Counted from the first letter of the stretch, positions 1 to 38,526 are shown. The stretch is DNA of 64,000 nucleotides from Azorinus chamasolen (GCA_963576725.1 OY755247.1:14007526-14071525), one strand, 5' to 3'. The notes: generated from the sequence alone by a model not told the origin. Numbers and translations are program-made.

Positions 1-318
1 CAACATTTTTTAGTTCAGCACAATTGATGACAGTTTGGTTACTGATTGACATTTACGACTGAAGTGTTACTGTACTATATAATAGAATAATCAGGGGTCA
101 TTTTTCCTACAGTAATATCATCATGGAGATTGGGTTGGTTGGTCGTTCTGTACCGTAGGTTCAAATACCTTCTTTCCCACCAGTTGAGCTTGGTTCTCAT
201 GACTTTTTCAACCTTTTGTATGGTTTGTTATTTTTGCATAATTGTGATATTTTTGTAACCACCAATAAGGAATATATTTGATATTCTAATAGTGATATAA
301 ATTGTTATTCTGTTTTCC

Positions 319-526
319 TTAACCCATTCCCTCATATTGGCACCTTATGACGCCTCTGTAAAAGTCAGATTTAGAAACGATTGTGATAAATAGAGCATAG
401 CAAATGCTCTATTTATCACACTGGTTTCAAAACTACACAATTTTAAAATGTCACTTTTCTCTAGTAAATGCTCCTTGTCGGTAGATTTATTCAAAGAGGT
501 CTGAAAATAGCTTGTAAATCTAACCC
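319..526 (+). mobile_element. PB-D MITE (decayed right end)
   Basis: TTAACCCATTCCCTCATATT left end, central palindrome GTGATAAATAGAGCA/TGCTCTATTTATCAC, then the PB-D tail (AATGCTCCTTGTCGGTAGAT). The right terminus is mutated. Confidence 0.7.
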
Positions 527-1022
527 AGGGCCGAGCGATTTATTAGATCACAATGGCTTCTTGGGCAAAACTACACACTTCTAAAGTTGCCCGGGGAGCA
601 TGCCCCGGACCCCTTTAGCCACGTTGAGTACATTACATTTGGATTCAGGCAGGCTCCTGATGTCAGTCTACTTTAACATGGCGCCTAACTGTCTTATTCA
701 GCTGAACTATTTCGGCGTCAAATAAATTTCATCTGCTAAAATTGTAGTCTGTTTTAGGTTTCAAGGGTGCATTTCTTTAATTTCTACAGCTCTATAAAAT
801 ATAATCAGTATCAAACAGCTTGGATCCTGATGCAGGAGTGTAGCTGAATCTAAATGTAATGTACATCTACGGCACCGTGGCTATAGGGACCCGAGGACAT
901 GCTCCCGCGAAAAAAAGGATAGAATTGTGTAGACGCTAGTATTGTCCCATTTATCACAATGCTTTCAAAAAGTGACTTTTACAGAGGCACTAAAACGCGT
1001 CCATATGAGGGAATGGGCTTCA
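526..1022. repeat. Inverted-repeat composite with PB-D arms
   Basis: Arms at about 566-649 and 844-930 are inverted copies (GGGGAGCATGCCCCGGACCC; ACATTACATTTGGATTCA). A PB-B-like fragment lies in the centre and a PB-D right half follows to GAGGGAATGGG. Confidence 0.55.
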
Positions 1023-1339
1023 AGCTTACATGGCAAGATAGTAAGTCTACTCCATTAGCCTTCGAGTTTTTGTTCCATTTTTGCCATAATAATGTTTTCA
1101 CCTTGCAGACTAGTGTTACGCACGTGCGAAAGTGCGTATCACTAGCTTCACCCCTGGCAGTTGAAACTAGTTGCTAAGGGTTATCACAGATAAAGAGCTA
1201 TAAAAACTTTATGCAAAGATCATATGGGTGTAAGTAACTAGCGTATAAAATGAGACGTTCCCTAATCCAATGACGCCATAGGTAAGATTAAAGACTTTTT
1301 GATGACGTCAATTACAACAAGTCGAGGTTCCCACAAATT

Positions 1340-1705
1340 ATAGAAAGAACAAGATGTGTCTGTGAAACACTATGCCCCCGATATGACCTTTGACCTTGAT
1401 GTATGACATTGACCTTAATAAGTTACCCCTAAAAATGCCTCCATAAGTTGCACGCGAATGCCAAGTTCGCCATGTATGTTGAATGACGACAATCTAAATT
1501 TGACCCGTAATTTGACCGTTGACCTTGGTGTATGCCATTGGCCTTAATAAATCACCCCTAAAATGTTCGCCTTTATAAGTTGCACAGCATGCCAAGTTTG
1601 AAGCATGTATGTGTAACGGCTACAAACTTATCGCCAACGTTAAAGCAAACACAAACCAACAGACAATGCACCCCACACCTTTGATGGGATGGGGAGCATA
1701 AAAGT
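1340..1705. mobile_element. HL-like tandem repeat element
   Basis: Two ~120-bp units with TGACCTTTGACCTTGATG and GACATTGACCTTAATAA are followed by an end hairpin, GCACCCCACACC...GATGGGATGGGGAGC. Confidence 0.5.
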
Positions 1706-1959
1706 TTCCAATTTCCCTTACCAAAACACGGAAAATAGAAACAGTTCAAGGGGCAAGGGACGCATAAACCCCTTTCAGTTTACTCTTATACCCTATGCAC
1801 ATACAGCCATATATGGGCTTCCAACTTTGATTAATATTAATAATGTTTTTTTTCCTTTATAAGCAATGCCTTTAGATAAATTATATACTTGCTCAACCAA
1901 ACCCAAGAAACTGCCTGTAGCCTATTTTTTCATTTTTTCTTTATATTCCTCTTCCAAAC

Positions 1960-2098
1960 CAATTCCTCATCCCTAGACTTCTGATTAAAAAAAATTCCAT
2001 GATTTTTCCTGACTTTTGCCAAAATTTCAAATTTCCCTGACTAAAATAAAAAAAAATCCCTGACTTTTCCCTGACCTTGACATAGGGAACATTTGCAA
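1960..2098. repeat. TTCCCTGAC-type repeat fragment
   Basis: Reiterated TTCCCTGACTTTTCCCTGAC, as in the larger copy at 9281-10647. Confidence 0.55.
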
Positions 2099-2186
2099 GT
2101 AGGTCACATTGATAACACAGTACAGTAAAATCTCTCTACATATACAGAGACCACTAAAAAGCCGAATTCTGTCTCGTTAACCCTTT

Positions 2187-2426
2187 ATTGTCCTGTTTTA
2201 TTAACCTGTCAAAATTTAAATAATTATACGTCTGCTGAACACGCCATAAATAGCCTCGGTTGATGTCGATTTGTTTCTGCTAATAAAATCTGTCCTACTT
2301 GGCTTATTCGAGTACTTGTACATTTATTGTGAAACACGTTTGAAACATAGGTTTACCAAAGCTAACTATATCCTTTCAGTGACGTAGGACTATTCACAAT
2401 TTGACAGGTCAATAAAACAGGACAAT
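2187..2426. mobile_element. 27-bp TIR element (family G), copy 1
   Basis: Ends TATTGTCCTGTTTTATTAAC and its inverse. The inner sequence matches the inverted copy at 21315-21553. Confidence 0.7.
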
Positions 2427-2483
2427 ACCTGATACAAGAGGTGTTCAAATATGAATGCAACTGGGCCAATATATCGCTTTGAA

Positions 2484-2691
2484 TAACCCATTCCCTCATA
2501 GGCTTTTTTAAGACCCAATCACTTTGAATGAATCTAGCAAAAAGGAAAATATCAGAATGTTGTACTTTTGAAACCATTGTGATAAATAGAGCAGTTGCTC
2601 CTATAGAGCAAATGCTCTATTTATCACAATGGTTTCAAAAAGTGAATTTTACAGAGGCGTCAGAATGCGTCAATATGAGGGAATTGGTTAA
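2484..2691 (-). mobile_element. PB-D MITE
   Basis: TAACCCATTCCCTC to GAGGGAATTGGTTAA around the palindrome GTGATAAATAGAGCA with centre TTGCTCCTATAG. Confidence 0.75.
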
Positions 2692-3334
2692 ACAACGATT
2701 TTCACAAAATATGTACCTTTCAGACTAGCTGTAGCAATACCAGAGATGTCCAGCTTATTTTTGAACACACTAAAATAACAGTAAGGTCTTACCTGAATAC
2801 AGTCTATTTTAACAACATGCTCAATAGGGGACCCGTGGCACTTGTATATAATCCTATGTACAGCATTTTGACCATGCTTTCAGTCTTATACCTGGTTTCC
2901 TGGTCCAGTTTGTGCCAATCGTCCTTAAATCGGGACAGCATCGGGAAACTTCGGCATTCATTCTTCAGGCTCTCGCAGAAATTCAGCATAATTAAAATTA
3001 AATGTGTGGCTAGATTCACTGACCTGAAGGAATACAATAGCTTTCGGCCTCTCTAGAACTTTTCACGCCCCACTTCTTGATGTGGCGTAACTTCCGCCGA
3101 AGTAAAACATAGCTTCATCAGAAGTGACATGGTGTTTCTACTCAACGTTCTAGTGATTACATTTCAGCCTCAGATAGATCTTCTAAGATCTGGGTCTGCG
3201 TTTCTGAATTTGTGCCGTGTTGAGTTGGTGGTCTTGCACTTTTTCGTAGTTTTGCTTCTAAAATTTTCTTGATAATGTTGTATATAGCTCTAGTTACCTT
3301 GGACACCCCTAGTTCCAGTGCCTCTGTGGGTTCA

Positions 3335-3514
3335 TTCTAGCGAAATATGGAAGGTGGAACATTATAGCCATTTTAGAAAGTAAAGAAACATATCTTTTAA
3401 AGTCCGCTAGCAAACAGCAGACCCTGACCAGACGGCTCCCATAGGAGCCGTCTGATCCGGGTCTACTCTGTTTGCAGATGCATGAAAACACGTTTATATG
3501 AAGGAAAGGGTTAA
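3335..3514 (+). mobile_element. PB-A1 MITE, left end eroded
   Basis: Contains AAATATGGAAGGTGGAACAT and the palindrome AGACGGCTCCCATAGGAGCC, ending GAAGGAAAGGGTTAA. Confidence 0.7.
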
Positions 3515-4395
3515 ACATCCCTAGTTTCGAAGCCCTGGCAGGTTCACTTTGGCGATCAAACGGCCAACATTGCGTATATCCGACGTGGCCACCGTAGGCC
3601 GTACCATGAACTTTGCCCTTGTAGCATTCAGAGGTCGACTTACGCTGTAACCCAATTTAATAGAGAATGTTCCTCAAAAGCCCTAACACGACAACACCAT
3701 TCACTTTTGTCACATATTTTTTAAGTACCATTTTGAAAACCCGGTAAAGCGTGCATGTAAACTCTAGTATAAGCTATAACACAGCTGATAACATACACAA
3801 GACTCGAACATCTCGTGCATGTACTTGACAGCGCACGGGTTTCATTTGTTCAGAAATAAGCAGGGCACCTCTCGTAGCTCGACTAGCATTGTCCAAGTTA
3901 AATTTTTTAGGAGAAGGTATCTTTTCACTAACCTAACAGGGTCTCATAAAAGGCACCACTTTATTTTTGGTAAAATGGTAGAAACCAAAGGACATATTTA
4001 ATGAATTTTGCCGTGTTTATGGAAACAATGAATTATAATATTCCTCAGTCATAAGATGGTACCGGAAGAAAATATAAAACGGACAAAACTCTCTATTCGG
4101 CTTTGTTAAGCATCTGAACAGTATATACATAGACAATGTTATGAATATGCCTTTAAAAAGTCTGGATTAAAAGACAGAAACTTGTATTTCACTATAACTT
4201 GTATTTCACATAGTGGTGAATATTAAGATAAGATAAGATAATTATTTCGGCTTTGTTTTTTCCATACTTCTCAAAAGGCAACGAATTGCAAGCATATTTC
4301 AACGCCCCTCGTAGAGGACATTTTACACCACCTTTTCAGCATTTTACACCACATCTTTTAGGCATTTTACACCACCATTGTAAGCATTTGTAAAG
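3515..4395. other. No recognised feature
   Basis: Mostly unique AT-rich sequence. It has a short AAGATAAGATA run near 4210 and three TTTTACACCACC-type repeats at 4320-4375. Confidence 0.3.
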
Positions 4396-4401
4396 GGTAT
4401 G

Positions 4402-4590
4402 CAGTAAAACCCCTCTAAACCGGAATTCTAGTAGAGAAGAAGGCAAGTGGCTGCTTAATGCTGGGTGAAGGTCATTCAAAAAGCTCCCAGAGGAGCTTTT
4501 TGCATGACTTTCACCCTGAATTAAGCTGCCACCTGTCTCCAAGACCGATATTTATACTAAACTGAACGTCCAGGTTAGAGGGCTTTTAAT
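4402..4590. mobile_element. PG-4 MITE
   Basis: AGTAAAACCCCTCTAAACCG left end and a hairpin of GGGTGAA...AAAAGCTC around CTCCCAGAGGAG. The right end is decayed. Confidence 0.65.
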
Positions 4591-5014
4591 GTACCTAGAA
4601 CCTGCACTAGTCGCCTGATCACGGTCTGACTATCCCTTTAAGCGTCTGGTCTGCAAAACAACAAACAATTTGCTTCTGACCATGATTGAAGCTGCCTGAA
4701 CAACAATGTTTGAAACATTTTATATATAGCAGTTTGACATTGACCTTGACCTAGAACCATTCAAAAGATTCATCTTTATGAGTATACATTCCAAGTAGGA
4801 AGTCCCTATCTCTAATAGGTCACCAGTTATGGCGAAGGTTAAAATGTCAGACAAGAGAAAGACCAAAACTCTGATATAGATCTTTGGGGGCACACAATAA
4901 AAAATAGTAAATACCGTATTGTCCCCGAAAATGATTGTTATGATATCTCATTCTGTTGCAATCTTTATCAGTACTGAGAGTAGCATCTATAGCAGGATCA
5001 CATTGATATAGCAT

Positions 5015-5085
5015 TTTTTTAAATTAATTAACTAACAATTAATTAATCAATTTTAATTAATTAACAATAAATTAATTAATTAAAT
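5015..5085. repeat. AATTAATTAA-rich tract
   Basis: Low-complexity TTAATTAA repeats that contain many potential TTAA sites. Confidence 0.6.
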
Positions 5086-5162
5086 GGATATTTATTCATT
5101 TGCATTTGATAACTTCAATACTAAACACTTCTCGCAGTAACTGCCTCTTGACTGTTATTTGC

Positions 5163-5230
5163 AAACAGTTTGGATCCAGATGAGACGCCGAGTAAATCCC
5201 CGCCTCTTCAGGATCCAAGCTGTTTGACAC
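5163..5230. mobile_element. PB-B palindrome core fragment
   Basis: GCAAACAGTTTGGATCCAGA and the inverse GGATCCAAGCTGTTTG; the stem tip is diverged. Confidence 0.55.
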
Positions 5231-5299
5231 TCGGAAGTCAATGGGAAGTTCAGCAAATCAGAGATTGCGGAATGTCGATGGTTCGTTAATACTTTCTTT

Positions 5300-5560
5300 C
5301 ATAAACGCGTTTTTAACGCATTTGCAAACAGAATAGACCCATATGCATTTGCAAACAGAGTAGACCCAGATCAGACGGCTCCTATAGGAGCCTTCTGATC
5401 AGGGTCTGCTCTGTTGCTTTTGACTTGATATAGATCTGATTTTACAGTTTTTGTCAAAGCAGAAAAATCCATTGTAAAGCTTATATTATAAAAATTGAGC
5501 TAATACATTTTCATGCTGTCATTATGTCTTACATGAATACAGAAAAGGGAAAGGTTTAAT
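5300..5560 (+). mobile_element. PB-A2 MITE
   Basis: Full palindrome at 5345-5415 (GACGGCTCCTATAGGAGCC) and an A2 tail with CATTATGTCTTACATGAATA, ending AAAGGTTTAA. Confidence 0.65.
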
Positions 5561-5589
5561 ACCCATAATATATTGCATGTACATACGTA

Positions 5590-5839
5590 TTAACCCTTCG
5601 CTTGCTATTCACGTCAATATACCTACCTGTAAATAGTGAAGACCCAGATGAGACAGCTCCTGCAGGAGCTGTCTCATCAGGGTCTGTACTATTTACAAGT
5701 TGATTGTGCAACCAGTGCACCCCACAGCAGTGATTGTACAGCGAAATACGTGTACACAGTGAAGATATATGTAATTATACAACCGGGCATTGGTAAAGAA
5801 GGAGAAATGTATTTTGAAATTCAGCAAGAGAAGGGTTAA
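5590..5839 (+). mobile_element. PB-C MITE
   Basis: TTAACCCTTCGCTTGC to AAGGGTTAA, 250 bp. Core GTAAATAGTGAAGACCCAGA with centre AGCTCCTGCAGGAGCT. The right TTAA is shared with the next element. Confidence 0.85.
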
Positions 5840-6074
5840 CCCTTTTTCTGTTTCATATTTCACATCACGAATAGTCATGCACAGAATCAATCAAATGCAA
5901 CATGGAAATGTTTTTTCACTGTTATGGAAACTAAACTGCATAATTATACCTATAAATTTCCATTAACAAACAGAGCAGATCCTGATCAGACGGCTGCTAT
6001 AGGAGCCGCCTGATCTGGGTCTATACTCTGTTTGCAAATGTGTGAAAAAGCATTTATATGATGGAAAGGGTTAA
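5836..6074 (+). mobile_element. PB-A MITE abutting PB-C
   Basis: Begins at the TTAA that ends PB-C and finishes GGAAAGGGTTAA. Palindrome at about 5970-6035. Confidence 0.8.
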
Positions 6075-6763
6075 TATGCTCAAATGGAAGATTTGAATCC
6101 ATGTATTGTCACTTGAGGGGGTCACTGTAAAAGCTTGTTTCAGTTTCAGTTTTATTTCAAAATTATGCAAAGTCTCGCTTTATGCAAGAAGCGTTAACAT
6201 CTAAATATAGCATACAGTAATACAGCCACACAGTCACAATGAAGGAAAACGGCGATCTACAAATTTCATGTATGGAAATAGCATATTATATACAAAAAGG
6301 AGAAAGAGAAAATAATATTAATAATATTGCTTATAGATTTTTTCATCTCTCTGGAGAGGTTGCATCACATACTAAAGAGGTGGCAAATAGGAAAATAATC
6401 ACTCCAGCACTATGTAGTGCATGTAGTCGCTATTTTCTTGTATTTTATATTCCTATACACATATTTCCCGACTAACACCTCCCATGCAACAGGTGACTTC
6501 CACGAAACATGCGTCTATTATATCACCAACCTGCAAATATTTTCCGAACAACTTATATTTTTCGTAAGCAATTTCTATGAAGTGAGATACCGGTAATTGT
6601 CCCATCCCAATTATTCTTTCATTATTTTATACATAATCACCAGGGGAAATAACATTCTTGTAAAACCCTGTGGAATTGCTTGTTATCTAGCAAACAGTGC
6701 AGACCCGGGCCAAAATACTCCATGACATTTAACCTGCTGCGGAGTGATGAGTAATTATCTATG

Positions 6764-7020
6764 CAAAAAGTTTGGATCCAGATGAGACGCCGAGTAACTT
6801 AGTATCTTATCAGGATCCAAACTGTGTGACACCCTGATTGCATTTTCGTAGACAAATTGACCATAGCTTGAATTTTGAACATGTAGTGGGTGAAAAATAG
6901 TTTAAAATGATTTCGAGGGCTTGGTGCAAAACTATTCTAACTCCTTCACACAAAGTGAAGGAGTTAGAATAGTTTTGCACCAAGCCCTCGATTTGCTTTG
7001 CAGGCAAAATATTAACTACT
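6764..7020. mobile_element. PB-B copy interrupted by a hairpin
   Basis: PB-B core 6764-6831, then the PB-B right side as at 53835-53957, broken by the 79-bp hairpin at 6913-6991. Confidence 0.6.
6913..6991. repeat. Perfect 37-bp-stem hairpin insertion
   Basis: Arms 6913-6949 and 6955-6991 are exact inverses (TCGAGGGCTTGGTGC...) with the 5-base loop ACAAA. Confidence 0.9.
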
Positions 7021-7066
7021 CATCTGAGCTGGGTCTAGACTGGTTGCCTAGTGCCCACGTATGGGA

Positions 7067-7069
<3 letters not shown>

Positions 7070-7115
<46 letters not shown>

Positions 7116-7119
7116 GGGT
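7070..7119. repeat. (GT)n microsatellite
   Basis: About 21 GT units then a G run. Confidence 0.95.
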
Positions 7120-7126
7120 AATCGGT

Positions 7127-7735
7127 TAAATGCAAAAGCTACTTATGAAAATATACACCATATGCAACACGGATATGTCTTAGAAGTCTGCTATTATTTC
7201 ATTTTTCAACAGATGCAAACGCCACTCATGAAAATATACACAATATGCAACAGGGATATATTGTTTAGAAATATGCGATTACTTCACTTTTAACAGATTC
7301 AAAAGCCACTTACGAAAATATACATCACATGCAACAGGGATATATTTTGTTTGGAAGTCTGCGATTATTTCACTTCTAACAGATTTAAAAGCTACTTATG
7401 AAAATATACACCAAATGCAACAGAGATAGTTTTTAAGAAGTATGCGATTACTTCACTTTTCAACAGATACAAAAGGCTACTTAAATATACACCATATGCA
7501 ACAGAGACATAATTTTTAGAAGTCTGCGAGTATTTCACTTTTCAACAGATACAAAAGCTACTTATGAAAATATATACACGATACAATGTATGCAACAGGG
7601 ATATATTTTAGAAGTCTGCGAGTATTTCACTTTTCAACAGATACAAAAGCTACTTATGAAAATATATACACGATACAATGTATGCAACAGGGATATATTT
7701 TAGAAGTCTGCGACTATTTCACTCTTCAACAGATT
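7127..7735. repeat. Tandem array, ~95-bp units
   Basis: Six to seven units with ACTTATGAAAATATACAC, ATGCAACAGGGATATA and AGTCTGCGA. The last two units are almost identical. Confidence 0.85.
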
Positions 7736-7817
7736 GAACTATATTCTTGAAACATTTATAAAGTTGTCACCATCTTATGTTCTAAAAGCAATCCTTGTCA
7801 AAATCACGAGCAGGGTG

Positions 7818-7885
7818 GCAAACAATTAGGATCCTAGTGAGGCGCCGAGTTACTCGGCGTCTCATCTGGACCCGAACTGTTGCTA
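7818..7885. mobile_element. PB-B core fragment
   Basis: GCGCCGAGTTACTCGGCGTC centre with decayed arms, joined to a PB-A2 left part. Confidence 0.6.
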
Positions 7886-7899
7886 TGGTGATTTTAATA

Positions 7900-8077
7900 C
7901 TTAACTCCATAAATACGCTTTTCTACGACTTTGCAGAGAAGATCCAGATCAAACGGTCCTTATAGGAGCCGTCTGTTCAGGGTCTGCTCTGTTTGCTAAT
8001 GAGATAATATAGACATTATTTTACGGTTTTTGCTATGACTAAAAGTTTCTATATCCACGTGTCGTTAATCCAATTAA
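7900..8077 (+). mobile_element. PB-A2 MITE
   Basis: CTCCATAAATACGCTTTTCT, then a decayed core (TCCTTATAGGAGCC), then an A2 tail. It abuts the PB-E TTAA at 8074. Confidence 0.6.
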
Positions 8078-8301
8078 CCCATTTGCTCCCATGATCCCAG
8101 ATATGGGACGTAGGCAAACAGTGTAGACTCTGATCAGACGCCGCATAATGCGGCGTCTGATTAGAGTCTACACTGTTTGCTGGTAGGAATTTTAATATAA
8201 AACAAACGAAACTGAAAAATTTGACCAAGCACCCCTTAGATAAAAAATGGACTAATCCAATATATAAACACGGAAGAATCCACTGGGAGCAAATGGGTTA
8301 A
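8074..8301 (+). mobile_element. PB-E MITE, intact
   Basis: TTAACCCATTTGCTCCC to GGGAGCAAATGGGTTAA, 228 bp. Palindrome GCAAACAGTGTAGACTCTGA with centre GCCGCATAATGCGGC. Confidence 0.88.
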
Positions 8302-8412
8302 TATTTATGATGCCAGTATTTCTTTAATAATGAATGTTCATGGAATAAAGCGTTAACTGAACATATTTAATCAACACACCACAGTGAAAAAAGAGTAATT
8401 TAGTTGAACATA

Positions 8413-8559
8413 TACAGTAAACCCTCTCTATAACGGCCACTAAATTACATCAAGTATTTGTGTTAAATCAGGTGGCTGCTTAAAGCAATTTAGTGAAAGT
8501 GAAACAGAATGCTCCAATTAACACAATTTAGTGGTCGTTATAGAGAGGTTTTTACTGTA
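8413..8559. mobile_element. PG-1 MITE, core right arm lost
   Basis: TACAGTAAACCCTCTCTATA to TATAGAGAGGTTTTTACTGT; the palindrome is truncated after GAATGCTCC. Confidence 0.7.
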
Positions 8560-8649
8560 CTACACTGATCAAGAGGAACATGAAATACACTGGCAACATT
8601 AACATGACAAGAAAATTTGGTCCATGGTAACTTTTAGAAATTACAATAC

Positions 8650-8790
8650 ATTAAAATCCCCACTAATGCGATTATAAAAAGGAGGTCTAATACAGGATAT
8701 TTAAAGCTTAATGCATATGCGAAAGCTATTCAGAAAGCCCATTTAGAAGCTTTCTGTATTACTTTCATCCTGCATTAAGTAATCGCATGC
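8650..8790. mobile_element. PG-2-like fragment
   Basis: CCACTAATGCGATTAT end and a decayed hairpin with CAGAAAGCCCATTTAGAAGC. Confidence 0.5.
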
Positions 8791-8854
8791 TATTAAAAAT
8801 CACGCAGAGCTCAAGATACGATCCGTAAAATTAAACAAGTTCAATAATTGATCT

Positions 8855-8955
8855 TTATTTCTCCACCGAACCCTCTATTGTGACCACTCTTTGGAATCGT
8901 CACATCGAGACGATTCTAAAGAGTGGTGACATTATAGGGTTTGGTGGAGAAATGA
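8855..8955. mobile_element. P5 palindrome
   Basis: TTTCTCCACCGAACCCTCTA and its inverse around GAATCGTC/GACGATTC. The TTTATT at 8854-8859 could serve the M28 transcript as a minus-strand AATAAA signal (weak). Confidence 0.65.
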
Positions 8956-9172
8956 CGGTTTTAGTATTTAGGTACACACCTTTATCTCTGATTACATATA
9001 TTCACAAAATAGTTGCTTTTGAGGGATTCTATTGTGATTATAATCAAAAACAAGAAGGATCCATTACGTTGGGCTAGATCAGGTCATTGCAAACATACAT
9101 TTTTTGAGACCAGTCAGTTACAGAAACAACAACACAAGCATCATGAAGTTTTAAATTTCGACTCGAGTCGCC

Positions 9173-35924
<26,752 letters not shown>

Positions 35925-36074
35925 TGCGATCGATATATATCTAAAGAAGTATTGGTAGTCAGACAAGTGAGACAGCAAATCATGCAATGGAGTGTTGCTT
36001 CTATCTGCCTGTATATTTAAGGTTTAACAAGAGCTCAATGTGACACGTGTCCGCTCACCTGAGATTTTAACTAC

Positions 36075-36300
36075 ACCTGTATTTTACTCCATGAATAACC
36101 ATGAAGGACATAATGATATCAGGGATAGGCTACAAATTGACGGTATTTTTAAATTCCAAATGATCAAGGATTGCTTTGAAACAACAACAGATCTATGTAG
36201 AATCAGATCTATTTTGTTCCATTAGCACCCTGATCAGACGGCTGGCTCCTATAGTCACCTGATCTGTTTTTTGTTCGCAAAATGTTTAAATGACGTATAT
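36075..36300 (+). mobile_element. PB-A2 MITE, decayed
   Basis: TTTTACTCCATGAATAACCA, GCACCCTGATCAGACGGC, GGCTCCTATAGTCACC. Confidence 0.5.
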
Positions 36301-36790
36301 TTTGATTGAAAGAATTCATATAAAGTAGAACCGCTTAAAATTCCACAAACTGGGTGTTAAAGACAAGAGGTAGCTTTTTGGAGGACAGAGGTTATTTAGA
36401 AAATTGTCGTTGGAGCTATGTAATTGAATTCAGGGCGAACGTTAGCTCACATACAACATGAAGACAGTCGCTAATTCACTATGCGTAGACATAAGTGGCT
36501 TTTGTGAAATAAAAGCGACGTTTGAACGGCTTTACCTTAGTGAGTGAATGTGCGTCCTCTGAACAGCGTTGTGCGATTCGCTAACTATTCAACATGCACA
36601 CGTTGTGGTGAACGCGCAGTCGCCTTATGGCAATAGTAGGATACAACGATACCCACAAGGTGACTGCGTAATTGCCGTGCGACCACAGTAAGGTTCGCAT
36701 GCAGCAGACGTACGATCCCAAAGGAGCTGTTGCGGTTGAATGGAAACAAAAAACACCGGGTCTCTACCGACAACCGTAAGGTCACCGTGA
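36300..36790. other. No recognised gene
   Basis: Unique sequence upstream of the M28 start; no exon or promoter element can be supported. Confidence 0.3.
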
Positions 36791-37063
36791 GGCGACTACA
36801 GTAGTATTTTTTTTTTAATACAACGATCAGATGGCGTTGTTTACAAATAAAAACAGTACCTATGTAAAGACAGAAAATTAACGATAAATTAAACTGCGAC
36901 ATGTTGTATAGGTTAATCCAGGTATAACAGCATAACCACTACACCACTGCTTCCTATCCTAATATACATGCCACAGTTGTACTTATCGTTAAATTTCTGT
37001 GTTTACATACACACTGTTTTGGAAACAACGCCATCTGATCGTTGTACTACTGTAAACAGCCCG
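36791..37063. repeat. Inverted repeat with tRNA-like centre
   Basis: TACAACGATCAGATGGCGTT at about 36830 is inverted at about 37050, arms ~65 bp to TTAACGATAA. The centre carries (minus strand) GTGGTGTAGTGGTTATGC, a tRNA A-box/D-arm motif. Confidence 0.6.
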
Positions 37064-37160
37064 TACCGTCGGCGCTTGACCATAAACACAAAAAAGCTCT
37101 GCAACTGCATGCATTCTGCGGTGATCACAGTGTGTTGTGACTGAGGGTCCTTCAGATATT

Positions 37161-37216
37161 TTAACCCTTTACTAAATTGAGACACATTTTGTCGTGACTA
37201 AACTGAGAAGGGTTAA
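37161..37216. mobile_element. Minimal 56-bp TTAA-flanked element
   Basis: TTAACCCTTTACTAAATTGA ... ACTGAGAAGGGTTAA; shares its right TTAA with the next PB-A. Confidence 0.6.
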
Positions 37217-37560
37217 CCCTTTACTCTGTAAATACGTATTTGCAAACAGAGTAAAACCAGTTCAGGTTCCTGTACGATCCGTTTAATGAGGGTCTGTTCT
37301 GTTAGCTTTTGAATAAATATACATGAGGTTATGATTCTGTGTAGGTATATGTAAACACTTTTGACTGTATCCATGCTTATAAAACATTTAGTTGAGTCTG
37401 ATTTCATTCTCAAGTTTTTGAATGGTCAGATTTGAGCCTTTGGCTCAAATCTGACCAATCAAAAGCTTGAGAACTCAAATCTGATCAATCAAACGCTTGA
37501 GAACAAACTCAGACTCAACTAAAAAGCTTTATAAGCATGGACCCAGATGTTATCAGGAGA
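37213..37560 (+). mobile_element. PB-A2 MITE with FB-I inserted
   Basis: TTAACCCTTTACTCTG, decayed core at 37245-37310, then FB-I. Confidence 0.55.
37368..37544. mobile_element. FB-I foldback, full length
   Basis: TCCATGCTTATAAAAC to TTTATAAGCATGGACCC, with inner GATTTGAGCC/GGCTCAAATC. Confidence 0.8.
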
Positions 37561-37759
37561 AACGGACTTTCAATACAGATCTATTGAAGACGAAAATAAT
37601 TTGCAGCGTACAAAGATCATTAGGATTTAAACTGTTTCACTTCTTAAATGACACGGAAGATTGTAGCACGATACACATTTTGCAAATGCAAATATTTCAG
37701 GGCTGATAGGATAAAAACAGACAATTAAAAATAATGCCTGTTTGCACAGCATATTAAAT

Positions 37760-38490
37760 GTTTGTTGTAATCACGTGACGTTTACTCATCACTCTCAAGG
37801 TTTATTACTACATTAATGTTTGCTCTCACTCTCACGTAGCATATGCTCATCACTCTAAATGTTTATTACCACGTAACGTTTGCTATTACCACGTAACGTA
37901 TGCTCGTCACTCTATATGTTAATTACCGTGTAACGTTTGCTATTACCACGTAACGTATGCTCATCACTCTAAATGTTAATCACCACGTAACGTTTGCTAT
38001 TACCACGTAACGTATGCTCACCACTCTATATGTTTATTACCACGTAACGTTTGCTATTACCACGTAACGTATGCTCATCATTCTAAATGTTTATTACCAC
38101 GTAACGTTTGTTATTACCACGTAACATATGCTCATCACTCTAAATGTTTATTACAACGTAACGTTTGCTACTACCACGTAACGTATGCTCACCACTCTAT
38201 ATGTTTATTACCACGTAATGTTTGCTATTACCACATAACGTATGCTCATCATTCTAAATGTTTATTACCACGTAATGTTTGCTATTACCACGTAACGTAT
38301 GCTCATCATTCTAAATGTTTATTACCACGTAACGTTTACTCATCATTCTAAAGATTAAGTACCACGTAACGTATGTTCATCACTCTAAAGATTTATTACC
38401 ACGTAACGTTTGCTATTACCGCGTAACGTTTGGTATCACTCTAGACGTTTATTACCACGTAACGTTTGCGCATCACTCTAAACGTGTATT
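37760..38490. repeat. Tandem array, ~57-bp units with paired ACCACGTAACGT
   Basis: About 12 units of TTTATTACCACGTAACGT, TTGCTATTACCACGTAACGT and ATGCTCATCACTCTAAATG. Confidence 0.92.
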
Positions 38491-38526
38491 ACCATTTAAA
38501 GAATGCTCAGCATGCATGTTTGATCA

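Noticed and set aside
319..330. Telomere-like TTAACCC repeats
   Set aside because: They occur singly at MITE ends as the TTAA target plus CCC terminus, never in tandem.
5636..5839. A 67-codon frame (QMRQLLQELSHQG... to EKG) conserved in five PB-C copies
   Set aside because: It starts at GTG, not ATG; half of it is the palindrome itself; differences between copies are mostly amino-acid-changing. It follows from MITE similarity, not from coding constraint.
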